A stretch of DNA of 64,000 bases from Neptunicella plasticusilytica (GTDB taxonomy: Bacteria; Pseudomonadota; Gammaproteobacteria; Enterobacterales; Alteromonadaceae), in the NCBI RefSeq assembly GCF_047922965.1, contig NZ_CP150481.1:2542001-2606000 (forward strand), read 5' to 3'. The notes beneath the pieces were generated by a model, which was not told the origin of the DNA, searched no databases, and worked only from the letters and a program-made list of their open reading frames with translations. The translations under genes and the position numbers were made by a program. This document shows positions 51,704 through 60,421 of this stretch, one piece after another. Every line of letters begins with the position of its first letter. Position 1 is the stretch's first letter.

Positions 51704-54475
51704 ATGATTAAAAAGTGCCCCTATAATCTCGCAGCTTGCCTGGCGTTACTGTTATCACTGAGCGCCTGTAACGACAAAACCGAACCCCTTGCTACAACTC
51801 CTGCAGCGCAACAAACTCCAGATTCCGAGTCACCTCGGCAACCCACATTGCTCGATCAAAACTGGCGCTTTATGAAATACGCCACCACGGATGACGCCGA
51901 CGACTTAATTTACGACGTACGCCCCGAAGTCGACAGTTTTAAAGATGACAAAGATGCTGACTCCAAACCTACTGAAGCGGTGGAAATAAACACATCGTCC
52001 GAAGTATTGAAACCCTGGATATTGCCCATGGCAAATGATTTCATAAGAGATCCGGCCAAACACCATACTCGTCCACCAGGCTCTCCTGGCAGTGACTTCC
52101 CGTTTGTACAAGATGATTTTGATGATAGCCAGTGGCAGCAAGTGGATATTCCTCACGACTGGGCCATTGCTGGACCATTTATGGGCGGTGATGATGCCGA
52201 AGTCGGCGGCGGCATGGGGCGCTTACCCAGTCACGGCGTGGCCTGGTATCGTAAAAAACTTACCTTCAGTCAAGACGACCTGGATAAACAGCTTTATCTG
52301 GATATTGACGCTGCCATGTCTTACGCCATGGTGTGGTTCAATGGTCATTTGGTCGGAGGTTGGCCTTATGGGTATAACTCGTGGCGGGTCGATTTAACTC
52401 CTTATGCTCAAGCAGGTGATAATAATCAACTTGCCATTCGCGTTGATAATCCACCCAAGTCATCACGCTGGTATCCCGGAGGTGGCCTGTATCGCAATGT
52501 ATGGTTAACCAAAACGAATCCCGTACATGTAGCCAATTGGGGCACCTATATCACCACCCCTCAAGTAAGCCACCAGCAAGCTAAAGTCGAACTTGAAATT
52601 AGGCTTAAAAATAGCGCGGATACGGATACCAAAATTGAGACCCAGACAGATATTTTTGAAATTAACACCCATGATGATATCACCAGTGACGTCATCGCCA
52701 GCATTAACACGCCTGCGCAGACGCTGGCGGCAAACAGCAAAGCCCGTGTCAACGGTTCGGTAACAATCAACAACCCCAAATTATGGGGTCCAAAACCTGC
52801 CCAAACGCCGCATCGTTATGTGGCGGTGACCAAGATTAAACAAGGTGATAAAACCCTTGATCAGTATCAAACCCATTTCGGTATTCGTGACATTCGCCTC
52901 GATCCGGAAAAAGGAGTGTTTGTAAACGGTGAACACGTATACCTGCAAGGGGTCAACCAGCATCATGATCTGGGAGCTTTAGGTGCTGCATTTAACGTTC
53001 GTGCAGCGCAACGTCAACTGGGAATGCTGCAGGAACTGGGAAGTAACGCCATTCGCATTGCGCACAATCCACCGGCCGTCGAATTGCTGGAGCTGACCGA
53101 CAAAATGGGTTTTCTGGTCATAGACGAAATATATGACTCGTGGGAACGTAAGAAAACCCCGTTAGATTTCCACCTGATTTTTCCCGAATGGCACGAAGCC
53201 GACTTACGTGCCTTTATCCGCCGTGATCGCAATTATCCGTCAGTAATGATGTGGAGTGTGGGTAATGAAGTGGGTGAACAATATACCGGAGAAGAAGGTG
53301 CCGCCATTGCCCGCGAGTTGTTTAATATCAGTAAAGACGAAGATCCTACTCGCCCCGTTGCTGCCTCGATGAACTACGCCAAACCGGATATGGCGCTACC
53401 GCCGGTAATGGATAGCATCAGCCTCAATTATCAGGGCGAAGGTATACGCAACGCACCCGCTTATGCCCATTTACAGGGGATTAAAACCGCCCCGCTCTAT
53501 CCAGCCTTTCATGAAAAATTTCCGGATAAAACTATTTTCAGCAGTGAAAATGCCGCCGCGCTCAGTACCCGCGGCGAATACCTGTTTCCGGTAACCGACG
53601 GTATCAGTGCGCCGGTAGCGGATGGCAAAGGTGGCGATCCGCTTAATGCCCACGTCAGCGCCTATGAGCTGTACACCGCCCCGTTTGGCTCTTCTGCCGA
53701 CAAGGTTTTAGCGTCACTGGCCAAGCATCCCTATGTGGCTGGCGGTTTTGTCTGGAGTGGCTGGGACTATCTGGGCGAGCCCACGCCCTATTATTCGGCA
53801 CGTAGCTCCTATTTTGGCATTATCGATTTGGCCGGGTTTAAAAAAGATCGCTTCTATTTGTATCAGGCAGCCTGGCGACCAGATTTACCAATGGCACACA
53901 TACTGCCGCACTGGAACTGGCCAGAGCGTGTCGGCGAAGTCACGCCGGTACACGTATTTACCTCGGGTGATGAAGCCGAATTATTCCTGAACGGCGAATC
54001 ATTAGGCAGAAAAACCAAGGCACAATACGACTATCGACTACGTTGGGATGACGTGGTTTACCAGCCCGGTGAACTTAAAGTCGTGGCCTACAAAAACGGT
54101 CAGCAATGGGCAACAGACAGTATCAAAACTACCGGTGCGGCCAGCGCGATTAAGTTGAGCGCAGACCGAGCCGGGATTAATGCAGATGGCAAGGATTTGA
54201 CCTTTATTACCGCCAAAGTTACCGATAGCAATGGTCTGACCGTTCCCACCGCCAAACAACTGATACGCTATAGCCTCGACGGGCCGGGTGAAATTGTAGC
54301 CACAGATAACGGTGATCCCAGAAGCATGGTGTCGTTTAAATCTCACAATCGCAAGGTATTTAACGGGCTAGGGCTGGTTATCGTTAAAGCCAAACGGGAT
54401 CAGCAAGGCCGCATTAGGCTAACGGCAACTGCTGAAGGGTTGCAAAGCAGCAGCATCGATATAGTCATTCAGTAA
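51704..54475 (+). CDS. GH2 glycosidase lipoprotein (beta-galactosidase type)
   Basis: 923 residues with lipobox LSAC near residue 22. The GH2 sugar-binding domain has VDIPHDWAIAGPF, WYRKKLTFS and NPPKSSRWYPGGGLYRNVWL; the TIM barrel has GVNQHHDLGALGAA, MMWSVGNEVGEQ (acid/base Glu) and IFSSENAAALSTRGEY (nucleophile Glu); the C-terminal Ig-like domains contain DUF4982-like GDEAELFLNGESLGRKTK. Substrate: a beta-galactoside or related glycan. An insertion of about 90 acidic residues follows the lipoprotein signal. The palindrome upstream suggests specific control. Confidence 0.93.
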   Translation: MIKKCPYNLAACLALLLSLSACNDKTEPLATTPAAQQTPDSESPRQPTLLDQNWRFMKYATTDDADDLIYDVRPEVDSFKDDKDADSKPTEAVEINTSSEVLKPWILPMANDFIRDPAKHHTRPPGSPGSDFPFVQDDFDDSQWQQVDIPHDWAIAGPFMGGDDAEVGGGMGRLPSHGVAWYRKKLTFSQDDLDKQLYLDIDAAMSYAMVWFNGHLVGGWPYGYNSWRVDLTPYAQAGDNNQLAIRVDNPPKSSRWYPGGGLYRNVWLTKTNPVHVANWGTYITTPQVSHQQAKVELEIRLKNSADTDTKIETQTDIFEINTHDDITSDVIASINTPAQTLAANSKARVNGSVTINNPKLWGPKPAQTPHRYVAVTKIKQGDKTLDQYQTHFGIRDIRLDPEKGVFVNGEHVYLQGVNQHHDLGALGAAFNVRAAQRQLGMLQELGSNAIRIAHNPPAVELLELTDKMGFLVIDEIYDSWERKKTPLDFHLIFPEWHEADLRAFIRRDRNYPSVMMWSVGNEVGEQYTGEEGAAIARELFNISKDEDPTRPVAASMNYAKPDMALPPVMDSISLNYQGEGIRNAPAYAHLQGIKTAPLYPAFHEKFPDKTIFSSENAAALSTRGEYLFPVTDGISAPVADGKGGDPLNAHVSAYELYTAPFGSSADKVLASLAKHPYVAGGFVWSGWDYLGEPTPYYSARSSYFGIIDLAGFKKDRFYLYQAAWRPDLPMAHILPHWNWPERVGEVTPVHVFTSGDEAELFLNGESLGRKTKAQYDYRLRWDDVVYQPGELKVVAYKNGQQWATDSIKTTGAASAIKLSADRAGINADGKDLTFITAKVTDSNGLTVPTAKQLIRYSLDGPGEIVATDNGDPRSMVSFKSHNRKVFNGLGLVIVKAKRDQQGRIRLTATAEGLQSSSIDIVIQ

Positions 54476-54565
54476 TCGCTGCTGTTCATTCTTTGGGTTT
54501 TGCTGTTACATTGTGGAGCAAATAATGGTATCCATTTCACTTTTTGTCAGTATTGAGCTAATTCT

Positions 54566-55435
54566 ATGAAATTAAGCATATTTTTGTTTGTAAGTTGTTT
54601 GTTTTGTCCGCTAGTGTCAGCTGCACAGTGGCAGCCGTTGCTTGACAAGAACCTCAGCCATTGGGACATCTATTTAAGCTATAAACATAAAGAAACTTAC
54701 GATGGCAGCATACCGCTGGATGAACATGGTCAACCTGTCGCCCCTATCGGCCTTAACACCGGCAACGACACCTATCAGGTGTTTACCGTGATTGAGCAAG
54801 ACAACCAGCCGGTATTGCGGGTATCGGGGGAAATATACGGTGCGGTGACCAGCAAAGCGTCTTATCGCAATTATCATCTGAAACTGCAATTTCGCTGGGG
54901 CGAGAAAAAGTGGCCACCACGGGAAAATAAACTCAGGGACAGCGGTATTCTTTATCACGCCATAGGTGAACACGGACAAGAATACTATCGTGCCTGGATG
55001 TTATCCCAGGAATTCCAGATTATGCGCGGCCACATTGGCGATTACTGGCAACAGGCCACCTCGGCCATCGACATTCGCGCCTATCAACCCGAGTACATTA
55101 TGAATCCGGTGGCCGATGAAAGTCAGCCGTTTTTAAAAGTCGGGCATGGTGAACAAATTAAAGGCTTTGTGCTGCGCAAGGAAAACGCTGAAAAGCCCTT
55201 TGGTGAATGGAACACACTGGAACTGATTTGCTTTGAGGGTCAGAGCCTGCACATCGTTAATGGACAGGTGGTCATGGTGCTTAAAAATTCTCGCTACCAG
55301 CAAGATGGCGTCAGCAAGCCACTGGTAGAAGGCAAAATTCAGCTGCAAAGTGAAGCCGCCGAGATTTTCTATCGCCAAATTGAAATCCGAACACTGGATC
55401 AATTACCCGCACCATACACCAAGCTGTTTAATTAA
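54566..55435 (+). CDS. Secreted DUF1080 protein (3-keto-glycoside hydrolase/GH16-like fold)
   Basis: 289 residues with signal peptide (SIFLFVSCLFCPLVSA). The family pattern is QWQPLLDKNLSHWDIYLSYK, SYRNYHLKLQFRWGEKKW, RDSGILYHA and SQEFQIMRGHIGDYW, then GEWNTLELICFEGQS and a final QIEIRTL. Domain of unknown function 1080 contains 3-keto-disaccharide hydrolases and lectin-like domains. It follows the GH2 gene after 90 bases and probably belongs to the same glycan function. Confidence 0.88.
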   Translation: MKLSIFLFVSCLFCPLVSAAQWQPLLDKNLSHWDIYLSYKHKETYDGSIPLDEHGQPVAPIGLNTGNDTYQVFTVIEQDNQPVLRVSGEIYGAVTSKASYRNYHLKLQFRWGEKKWPPRENKLRDSGILYHAIGEHGQEYYRAWMLSQEFQIMRGHIGDYWQQATSAIDIRAYQPEYIMNPVADESQPFLKVGHGEQIKGFVLRKENAEKPFGEWNTLELICFEGQSLHIVNGQVVMVLKNSRYQQDGVSKPLVEGKIQLQSEAAEIFYRQIEIRTLDQLPAPYTKLFN

Positions 55436-55437
55436 CC

Positions 55438-55469
55438 TGAAATGACAAACCAGATGTCTTGTCATTTCA
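55438..55469 (+). terminator. Terminator after the DUF1080 gene
   Basis: Eleven-base perfect stem TGAAATGACAA / TTGTCATTTCA with a ten-base loop, then AGTTTTC. Three bases after the stop. Confidence 0.75.
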
Positions 55470-55508
55470 AGTTTTCAGTGCCTTGTCGCACTTTCCACCC
55501 CGCTAACT

Positions 55509-55544
55509 AAAGACAGATTTCCAATACGTTGGAAATCTGTCTTT
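55509..55544. repeat. Long perfect hairpin before the ParD-like gene
   Basis: A 16-base perfect stem (AAAGACAGATTTCCAA / TTGGAAATCTGTCTTT) with loop TACG, 63 bases before the ParD-like start. T and A flanks would allow termination in both directions; it could also be an operator. Confidence 0.7.
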
Positions 55545-55569
55545 CTGACTACTATAAGACACTTCAATA

Positions 55570-55586
55570 TGCTACATTTTATAGCA
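55570..55586. promoter_or_regulatory. Short palindrome before the ParD-like gene
   Basis: TGCTA and TAGCA separated by seven bases, 20 bases before the ParD-like start, a plausible site for autoregulation. Weak evidence. Confidence 0.3.
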
Positions 55587-55606
55587 AATCATATGTTGGA
55601 GTGGTT

Positions 55607-55813
55607 ATGGGTATTGTAAAAATTTCGGATCAGCTTCACGAAGAAGTCAGGAAAAACAGCACGGTGATGGAGCGTTCGATTAATTCTCAAGCAGAGTTTT
55701 GGCTGAAAATAGGACGACTGGCCGAACAGAATCCGACATTAAATTACGAACAGATCCTTGAGCGGGAAATGAAGAATCAAAATGTCACGTCGGTGAGACT
55801 GATCAATGAGTAA
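55607..55813 (+). CDS. ParD-like antitoxin-type protein
   Basis: 68 residues, MGIVKISDQLHEEVRKNSTV and so on, then SINSQAEFWLKIGRLAEQNP. It fits the ParD-like family (ribbon-helix-helix fold, DNA binding), which differs from true ParD by its C terminus. The ATG at 55607 has GGAG five bases upstream; an upstream in-frame start at 55529 lies within the hairpin. The gene overlaps the methionine aminopeptidase gene by eight bases, the place where a toxin gene would normally be. A RelE/ParE toxin gene is not present. Confidence 0.85.
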   Translation: MGIVKISDQLHEEVRKNSTVMERSINSQAEFWLKIGRLAEQNPTLNYEQILEREMKNQNVTSVRLINE

Positions 55814-56582
55814 CATCATCAAAACCCCTGATGAACTGCAGTTAATGCGTGAAGCAGGGAAACTGCTTGCACGCGTTTTCGCCGCCCTGGATGAATTCGT
55901 CAAAATCGACGTGTCCACCATGGAAGTTAACGACTTTGTTGAAGATTATATAGTCAATACATTAAACGCCAGACCTGCCAGCAAGGGCCAATATGGTTAC
56001 CAATATGTGTTGAACTCGTCGATCAACGAAGTGGTGTGCCACGGCGTACCGACACAAGCCAAGAGACTTAAAAACGGCGACATCGTCAATATTGATATCA
56101 CCCTGGAAAAAAACGGTTACATCGCTGATAGCAGCAAAATGTATTCGATCGGTCAGCCGCTGCCAATCGCCACCAAGCTGGTCAACGTCTGTTACGACGC
56201 AATGTGGCAAGGTATCAGCAGCGTCAAACCGGGTGCCACCACTGGCGATATAGGCCATGCCATCCAGAATTATGCAGAAAAACACGGCTTTAGTGTTGTA
56301 CGAGAATATTGCGGCCATGGTATCGGGCGCGAAATGCACGAAGAACCACAAATACTGCATTTCGGCACTCCGGGTACAGGCCTGATTCTGGCTGAAGGCA
56401 TGGTATTTACCATTGAACCGATGATTAATCAGGGCACCTATAAAACCAAACAAAAGAAAGATGGCTGGACAGTGATCACCAGAGACAAAAAATTATCGGC
56501 CCAATGGGAGCACACCATCGCAGTGACGGCGTCGGGCTGCGAAGTGTTAACCCTAAGGGACGAAGAAAGCTTACCGTTTTAG
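55806..56582 (+). CDS. map: Type I methionine aminopeptidase
   Basis: 258 residues; removes N-terminal Met from proteins. All five metal ligands are visible: Asp in NIDITL, Asp in ADSSKMY, His in GHGIGREMHEEP, Glu in FTIEPMI and Glu in QWEHTIAV; the substrate His is in NEVVCHGVP. There is no N-terminal zinc finger. It is not near rpsB/tsf, the usual place of the housekeeping map, so it is probably a second copy, coupled to the ParD-like gene. Confidence 0.95.
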   Translation: MSNIIKTPDELQLMREAGKLLARVFAALDEFVKIDVSTMEVNDFVEDYIVNTLNARPASKGQYGYQYVLNSSINEVVCHGVPTQAKRLKNGDIVNIDITLEKNGYIADSSKMYSIGQPLPIATKLVNVCYDAMWQGISSVKPGATTGDIGHAIQNYAEKHGFSVVREYCGHGIGREMHEEPQILHFGTPGTGLILAEGMVFTIEPMINQGTYKTKQKKDGWTVITRDKKLSAQWEHTIAVTASGCEVLTLRDEESLPF

Positions 56583-56594
56583 TTGTTCGACCGC

Positions 56595-57176
56595 TTACTC
56601 AATCTGGGCACGTATGCGACTCAAGGCTACCGGGGTAATGCCAATATAGGCAGCAATTTGCTGTTTGGGCAAACTGTCCTTTAACTCAGGAAAATCACTG
56701 CAAAAATCCAGATACCGCTGGGTAGCAGAATGTTTCACCATGGCACTTTCTTTTAACTCCTTGCGAATAAAAATCGCTTCCAGAAACTTGGCGTATGCAT
56801 GCATAAACGCCAAGTCCTGGCTCATTTGCGCATAAAATGGCTTCCACGGGAATGAAATCGCGATGCAATTTTCAAGTGCCTCAATGGTAAAAAGAGCCGG
56901 TTGACCAAGCGTCATCGCCCGAGTTGAGCCGACCACTCTGGGCGCTTTGGCAATGGTTTGTGTATATTCTTTACCGCTTTCTGAAACACTGTAATACCGC
57001 ACCAGTCCACTACTTAAAAAATACATCTGCGCGGATTGATCGCCCTGACGAAACAGGCAGTCACCGCGCTTGACAGCATGTACCTCAAACCCCAGGGTAA
57101 AGCGTGTCCAGTCGGTTCCTGCATGATACTGGTCGAAAAAATCCGCTAACTGTTGTCGGAAATGCTGCCTATCCAT
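56595..57176 (-). CDS. Crp/Fnr-family regulator (cyclic-nucleotide-binding fold)
   Basis: 193 residues. The N-terminal beta-roll includes VKRGDCLFRQGDQSAQMYFLSSGLVRYY; the C-terminal helix-turn-helix is LPKQQIAAYIGITPVALSRIRAQI. The full cAMP-binding motif is not evident, so the ligand is unknown. The gene overlaps the end of the EamA gene by eight bases and is the last gene of a four-gene operon, so it may regulate that operon. Confidence 0.88.
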   Translation of the reverse strand: MDRQHFRQQLADFFDQYHAGTDWTRFTLGFEVHAVKRGDCLFRQGDQSAQMYFLSSGLVRYYSVSESGKEYTQTIAKAPRVVGSTRAMTLGQPALFTIEALENCIAISFPWKPFYAQMSQDLAFMHAYAKFLEAIFIRKELKESAMVKHSATQRYLDFCSDFPELKDSLPKQQIAAYIGITPVALSRIRAQIE

Positions 57177-58077
57177 TCACTGCGACCTTTTCCCTGTTCG
57201 ATGTACTGTCAATCATCAACAACGCCAAAATAACCATAATGGATCCGATAGTAAAACCTGCAGAAAAAAGCGCAAGATCGAGTTGTTGGGTTGCCTGATA
57301 GCAAGATACCCAAATCGGTATGGTATAGGACATGCCCAATAACCGCTTGGCTCCCGCAAACTTGATCACCAGTTGCTGCAATACGAAAGTCAACAATGTC
57401 GCAAATACGGTTAAAAACAACAGCAACAACCAAAACCTTTGTGCTTGCCACTGCACCTGAGACAACTCGCCCCATATCACCACTATCGGCACCAGCCACA
57501 GCACGCCAAATAACAGAATACGATAGGCACCTTCAATGGCCGACACCCCGCCTCCCCACAGCTGAACACTGATCACATGAAAGGCTAACAATCCGCAGGC
57601 ACCGAGATAGATCATATCGCCGATGTGCCATTCCAGTTTCCCGCCGCGGGTAACCAGTAACACAGTGACTGCGCCCCCCGCGCCCAGAATATAACCCAGC
57701 CATTGCTTTGTTGACGTTCTGACACCAAAAATCATCGCTAACATTGCCGCCAACAATGGTACCAAGGTGTACATCACGGAAGTATTCAACGACGTAGTGG
57801 TTTTTAATGCGGTAAACAAACCGACAAAGAATCCCACCAAAGATCCGCTAATCAATGCATAATGCAACAGGGTTACCGGCGACTGACAAAGTGTTTTTAA
57901 CGGCATGGAATGGTGCGAACGGTTTGCCATATAAAAAGGTGTCATTAGCGCTAATGCCAGCAAAAACCGCAAACCTGTGGCCGCTAGTGGCGAGGCGTAA
58001 TGTGTCATCATCCCGGAAACCACAAATGAGCAGGCCATTAACCAGGCCCACAATATGGCAATCATTATTGACCCCAT
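57169..58077 (-). CDS. EamA-family transporter
   Basis: About 302 residues from the ATG at 58077, ten membrane helices, with EamA features ATGLRFLLALALMTPFYM in the first half and the FAGAKRLLGMSYTIP segment in the second. An in-frame ATG at 58176 would overlap the acetyltransferase gene by 95 bases and adds a non-membrane stretch, so the later start is preferred; it is four bases after the acetyltransferase stop. Export of an acetylated aromatic amine is an inference from the operon. Confidence 0.85.
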   Translation of the reverse strand: MGSIMIAILWAWLMACSFVVSGMMTHYASPLAATGLRFLLALALMTPFYMANRSHHSMPLKTLCQSPVTLLHYALISGSLVGFFVGLFTALKTTTSLNTSVMYTLVPLLAAMLAMIFGVRTSTKQWLGYILGAGGAVTVLLVTRGGKLEWHIGDMIYLGACGLLAFHVISVQLWGGGVSAIEGAYRILLFGVLWLVPIVVIWGELSQVQWQAQRFWLLLLFLTVFATLLTFVLQQLVIKFAGAKRLLGMSYTIPIWVSCYQATQQLDLALFSAGFTIGSIMVILALLMIDSTSNREKVAVNG

Positions 58078-58081
58078 AGCA

Positions 58082-58924
58082 TTAACGCCCGGACACCACG
58101 CCAGCAGACGATTCATTGCCGGCCAATTTAGGCGCAATATAACGCTCGAACAAAAACTGGCAAATTTCCTGTTCAATATTCAGCGCGAAGGTCTGGGTTA
58201 ACACCTTAAACAGAGCTGTTCCTGAGTCAATTGTCGTGGTTAATTCTTGTGACTGAGTGCGGTGAGTCAAACGATGGTTAGTCAGGGCAACGGTTTCCTT
58301 GGCTGTTTTCTTGCTGACCACCAGATTGTTCACAAACACTGCATCGGGATGCTTGTGGGAATAAAAGTGCCCCACAGCACAATCTGCATCGCTATACTGA
58401 CCAAGATCAAACCGGTACAGAATAAAGGGACCATCGGCCTTTTCCAGCACTAGATCATACTCGTGATTGGCCAAAGCCTTGATTTGGTAGTACTCCTGGC
58501 CGGCTTGTTGCGGCGCTTGTGCGTTAACAGCAATAGGCGCAACAGGACAAGCAGGACCAAAACCCACATCAACCAGATAGCTTTCCGCCGCGATGTCGAC
58601 CAAGGTAATACGGTGAGTCCTGGGAACCGGGCGCACATAGTTGTTCAATACCCGGCCAACCACAATTCGGGTTGAATATCCCAGATGAGTTAAAGCCTCA
58701 CAGGCAATTTTATTGTGCTCAAAGCAATATCCACCAGCCCCCCGCCGTACTACTTTTTCCAGTAACGACGGCGTATCCAAAGGCATAGGCTCGCGCAATA
58801 ACACTGCCAGATTATTAAAGGTAAACAATGCCATATGACGGGCGACATACTGATGTAAAAAAGCCAGGTCCGGCTGCTCAGGCTTGGTTAACCCCAATAA
58901 TTTGAAATACTCATCTAAATTCAT
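58082..58924 (-). CDS. nat: Arylamine N-acetyltransferase
   Basis: 280 residues; transfers acetyl from acetyl-CoA to aromatic amines or hydrazines through a Cys-His-Asp triad: Cys in RRGAGGYCFEHN, His in RTHRITLV, Asp in LVDVGFGPACP. Ribosome site AAGGAG six bases before the ATG. It lies 13 bases downstream of the nitroreductase gene and four bases before the EamA gene. Confidence 0.94.
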   Translation of the reverse strand: MNLDEYFKLLGLTKPEQPDLAFLHQYVARHMALFTFNNLAVLLREPMPLDTPSLLEKVVRRGAGGYCFEHNKIACEALTHLGYSTRIVVGRVLNNYVRPVPRTHRITLVDIAAESYLVDVGFGPACPVAPIAVNAQAPQQAGQEYYQIKALANHEYDLVLEKADGPFILYRFDLGQYSDADCAVGHFYSHKHPDAVFVNNLVVSKKTAKETVALTNHRLTHRTQSQELTTTIDSGTALFKVLTQTFALNIEQEICQFLFERYIAPKLAGNESSAGVVSGR

Positions 58925-58937
58925 TCACTACTCCTTA

Positions 58938-59561
58938 TTACGCCACAAACCGGGCAAACTGCTCGCTAGGCGTGCGCACTTTTACCTGCGCTTGGGTATT
59001 GTCATTGCGATAGCCAACCGCACAAATGACACAAGCGTTGAGTTCATGCTGGTCAAGGCCAAGGGTGTGATTTATCGCTTTGTTGTCAAACCCTGTCATC
59101 GGACAGGTGTCGACACCTAATACCGCGGCTTCGGTCAATACCGCTCCCAACGCAATATAAGCTTGCTGCTCAGCCCATATCGCAGCCTGGCCTGCAGTTT
59201 TTGACGCCAATGCAGATTTAATATGACTCGCATACCCATCCAGACTGCCGGGCTGGGACTGTGTCTGTTGATAATAATATTCGAAATAGCGGTCAACGGT
59301 TCTATCGTTAACAACAGTTTCATTGGCAAATACCAACAAATGAGAGCATTGTGCAACCTGAGTCTGGCCATACGCCTGCTCACTCAGTTGTGCCAATAAA
59401 TCAGGATCGTCAACCACCCAAACCCGGTAAGGTTGCAAGCCATAGGACGACGCGGATAAACGCGCCGCTTCCAGCAGGTTTTGAATGATATTGCTAGCCA
59501 CTTTGTGACTTGAAAATTGTTTAAGCGAACTCCGCCATCGCAATGCGGTAATAGTACTCAT
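58938..59561 (-). CDS. Nitroreductase-family protein
   Basis: About 207 residues, FMN-dependent NAD(P)H nitroreductase fold. N-terminal ALRWRSSLKQF, then the LLEAARLSASSYGLQPYRV loop, later AIWAEQQAYIALGAVLTEAAVLGVDTCPMTGFD and a C-terminal VRTPSEQFARFVA. Similar to NfsB/DrgA-type enzymes. The start at 59561 follows AAGG; in-frame starts at 59567 and 59570 are possible. First gene of the operon with nat, EamA and Crp. Confidence 0.92.
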   Translation of the reverse strand: MSTITALRWRSSLKQFSSHKVASNIIQNLLEAARLSASSYGLQPYRVWVVDDPDLLAQLSEQAYGQTQVAQCSHLLVFANETVVNDRTVDRYFEYYYQQTQSQPGSLDGYASHIKSALASKTAGQAAIWAEQQAYIALGAVLTEAAVLGVDTCPMTGFDNKAINHTLGLDQHELNACVICAVGYRNDNTQAQVKVRTPSEQFARFVA

Positions 59562-59771
59562 GGTCATCACCTTGGTTGGATTAAATCGAAGAACACTTTA
59601 ACGGGGATAATGTTGAAGGTAATTAACCTAAGTTAACTGAAGAAAATTTAATCCTGTTATGGCAATCCTGCCCGCTGACAAACTAATTTGGTGAGAACAA
59701 CGAAATTGCTAGGTGTGAAAACCTTTAAGCCTGACGCCGGTTGATAGCACAACCAGGAGACTTTATGCAGG

Positions 59772-59954
59772 TTAATTCTTATTATTACGGCGGAACAAGA
59801 TGTATAAAAAAATCGTGCTTAAAATGCCAACAAAAATAGGCCGGTAAATATCAAGAGCATATCCTTCGCTTATGGTTAACTGATAAATCAATGTGCCAAG
59901 CGCAACCCCCGCTCCATATTTAGCACTTTGTTTTAATGGTGATGGATATTCCAT
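59772..59954 (-). CDS. Small membrane protein, unrecognised
   Basis: 60 residues from the ATG at 59954 with AGGGA nine bases upstream. Two hydrophobic segments (YGAGVALGTLIYQLTI and FVGILSTIFLYILFRR) and a basic C terminus. No family is recognised. The clear ribosome site and membrane profile support a real gene, but it is short. Confidence 0.5.
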   Translation of the reverse strand: MEYPSPLKQSAKYGAGVALGTLIYQLTISEGYALDIYRPIFVGILSTIFLYILFRRNNKN

Positions 59955-60041
59955 TGCCAAATTCCCTAACTATCCATTTCCAAAAGGTAGTAATCACAGA
60001 AACAACAATAGAATTAATGGGTTTATTTTTCAAACAAAGAG

Positions 60042-60072
60042 GAAGAAGGAATTGGTCGGTATGAGAGGATTT
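60042..60072. repeat. Copy of the tRNA-Pro 3' end (31-bp direct repeat, distal)
   Basis: Identical over 31 bases to 60229-60259, which includes the last 20 bases of tRNA-Pro. The distance is 187 bases. Between the copies lie four small hairpins (60078-60090, 60094-60104, 60105-60118, 60119-60147). Confidence 0.85.
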
Positions 60073-60228
60073 ACTTCGCACATCCTGTGCTACGCCCTTC
60101 GGGCCGCGCTAAAGCGCGTTCAAATTTGTTCCATACAAATTTGTGAATCCGACGTAACCGCTCCGCGCTTATGTTGGAGGTTCAATTAATGTTTTCGCTG
60201 GATTTAAAAGTATTGGAAATACTTGAGA

Positions 60229-60259
60229 GAAGAAGGAATTGGTCGGTATGAGAGGATTT
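60229..60259. repeat. 31-bp direct repeat covering the 3' end of tRNA-Pro
   Basis: Proximal copy of the repeat at 60042-60072. It spans the CCA end, acceptor strand and part of the T arm of tRNA-Pro plus 11 bases beyond (GAAGAAGGAAT). Confidence 0.85.
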
Positions 60260-60316
60260 GAACCTCCGACCCCTGACACCCCATGACAGTGCGCTACCAA
60301 GCTGCGCTACATACCG
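60240..60316 (-). tRNA. tRNA-Pro (anticodon GGG)
   Basis: 77 bases including CCA. The minus strand begins CGGTATGTAGCGCAGCTTGG and the anticodon arm contains TCATGGGGTG, with anticodon GGG; it closely resembles E. coli proL. Confidence 0.97.
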
Positions 60317-60329
60317 ACCGAAGGCGCAT

Positions 60330-60357
60330 AGTGTACTCAATTATGCTTTCAATGCAA
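60330..60357 (-). promoter_or_regulatory. Putative promoter of tRNA-Pro
   Basis: On the minus strand TTGCAT (60352-60357) and TACACT (60330-60335) with a 16-base spacer, then ATGCGCC, a GC-containing discriminator. The start of the tRNA is 14 bases farther. Confidence 0.6.
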
Positions 60358-60421
60358 CGGATTAGATCCACCAAATAGCCTGTTTGCCTAAAGCTTGAGC
60401 ATTTTGGTATGTTCCGCGTGT

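Noticed and set aside
55962..56453. 163-residue antisense ORF inside map.
   Set aside because: It is a shadow of the well-conserved MetAP frame; no ribosome site or protein features.
60042..60259. Direct repeats at the tRNA-Pro 3' end as att sites of an integrated island.
   Set aside because: The interval is only 187 bases, has no integrase or other gene, and its hairpin content fits a tRNA-linked repeat better. A long-excised element cannot be excluded.
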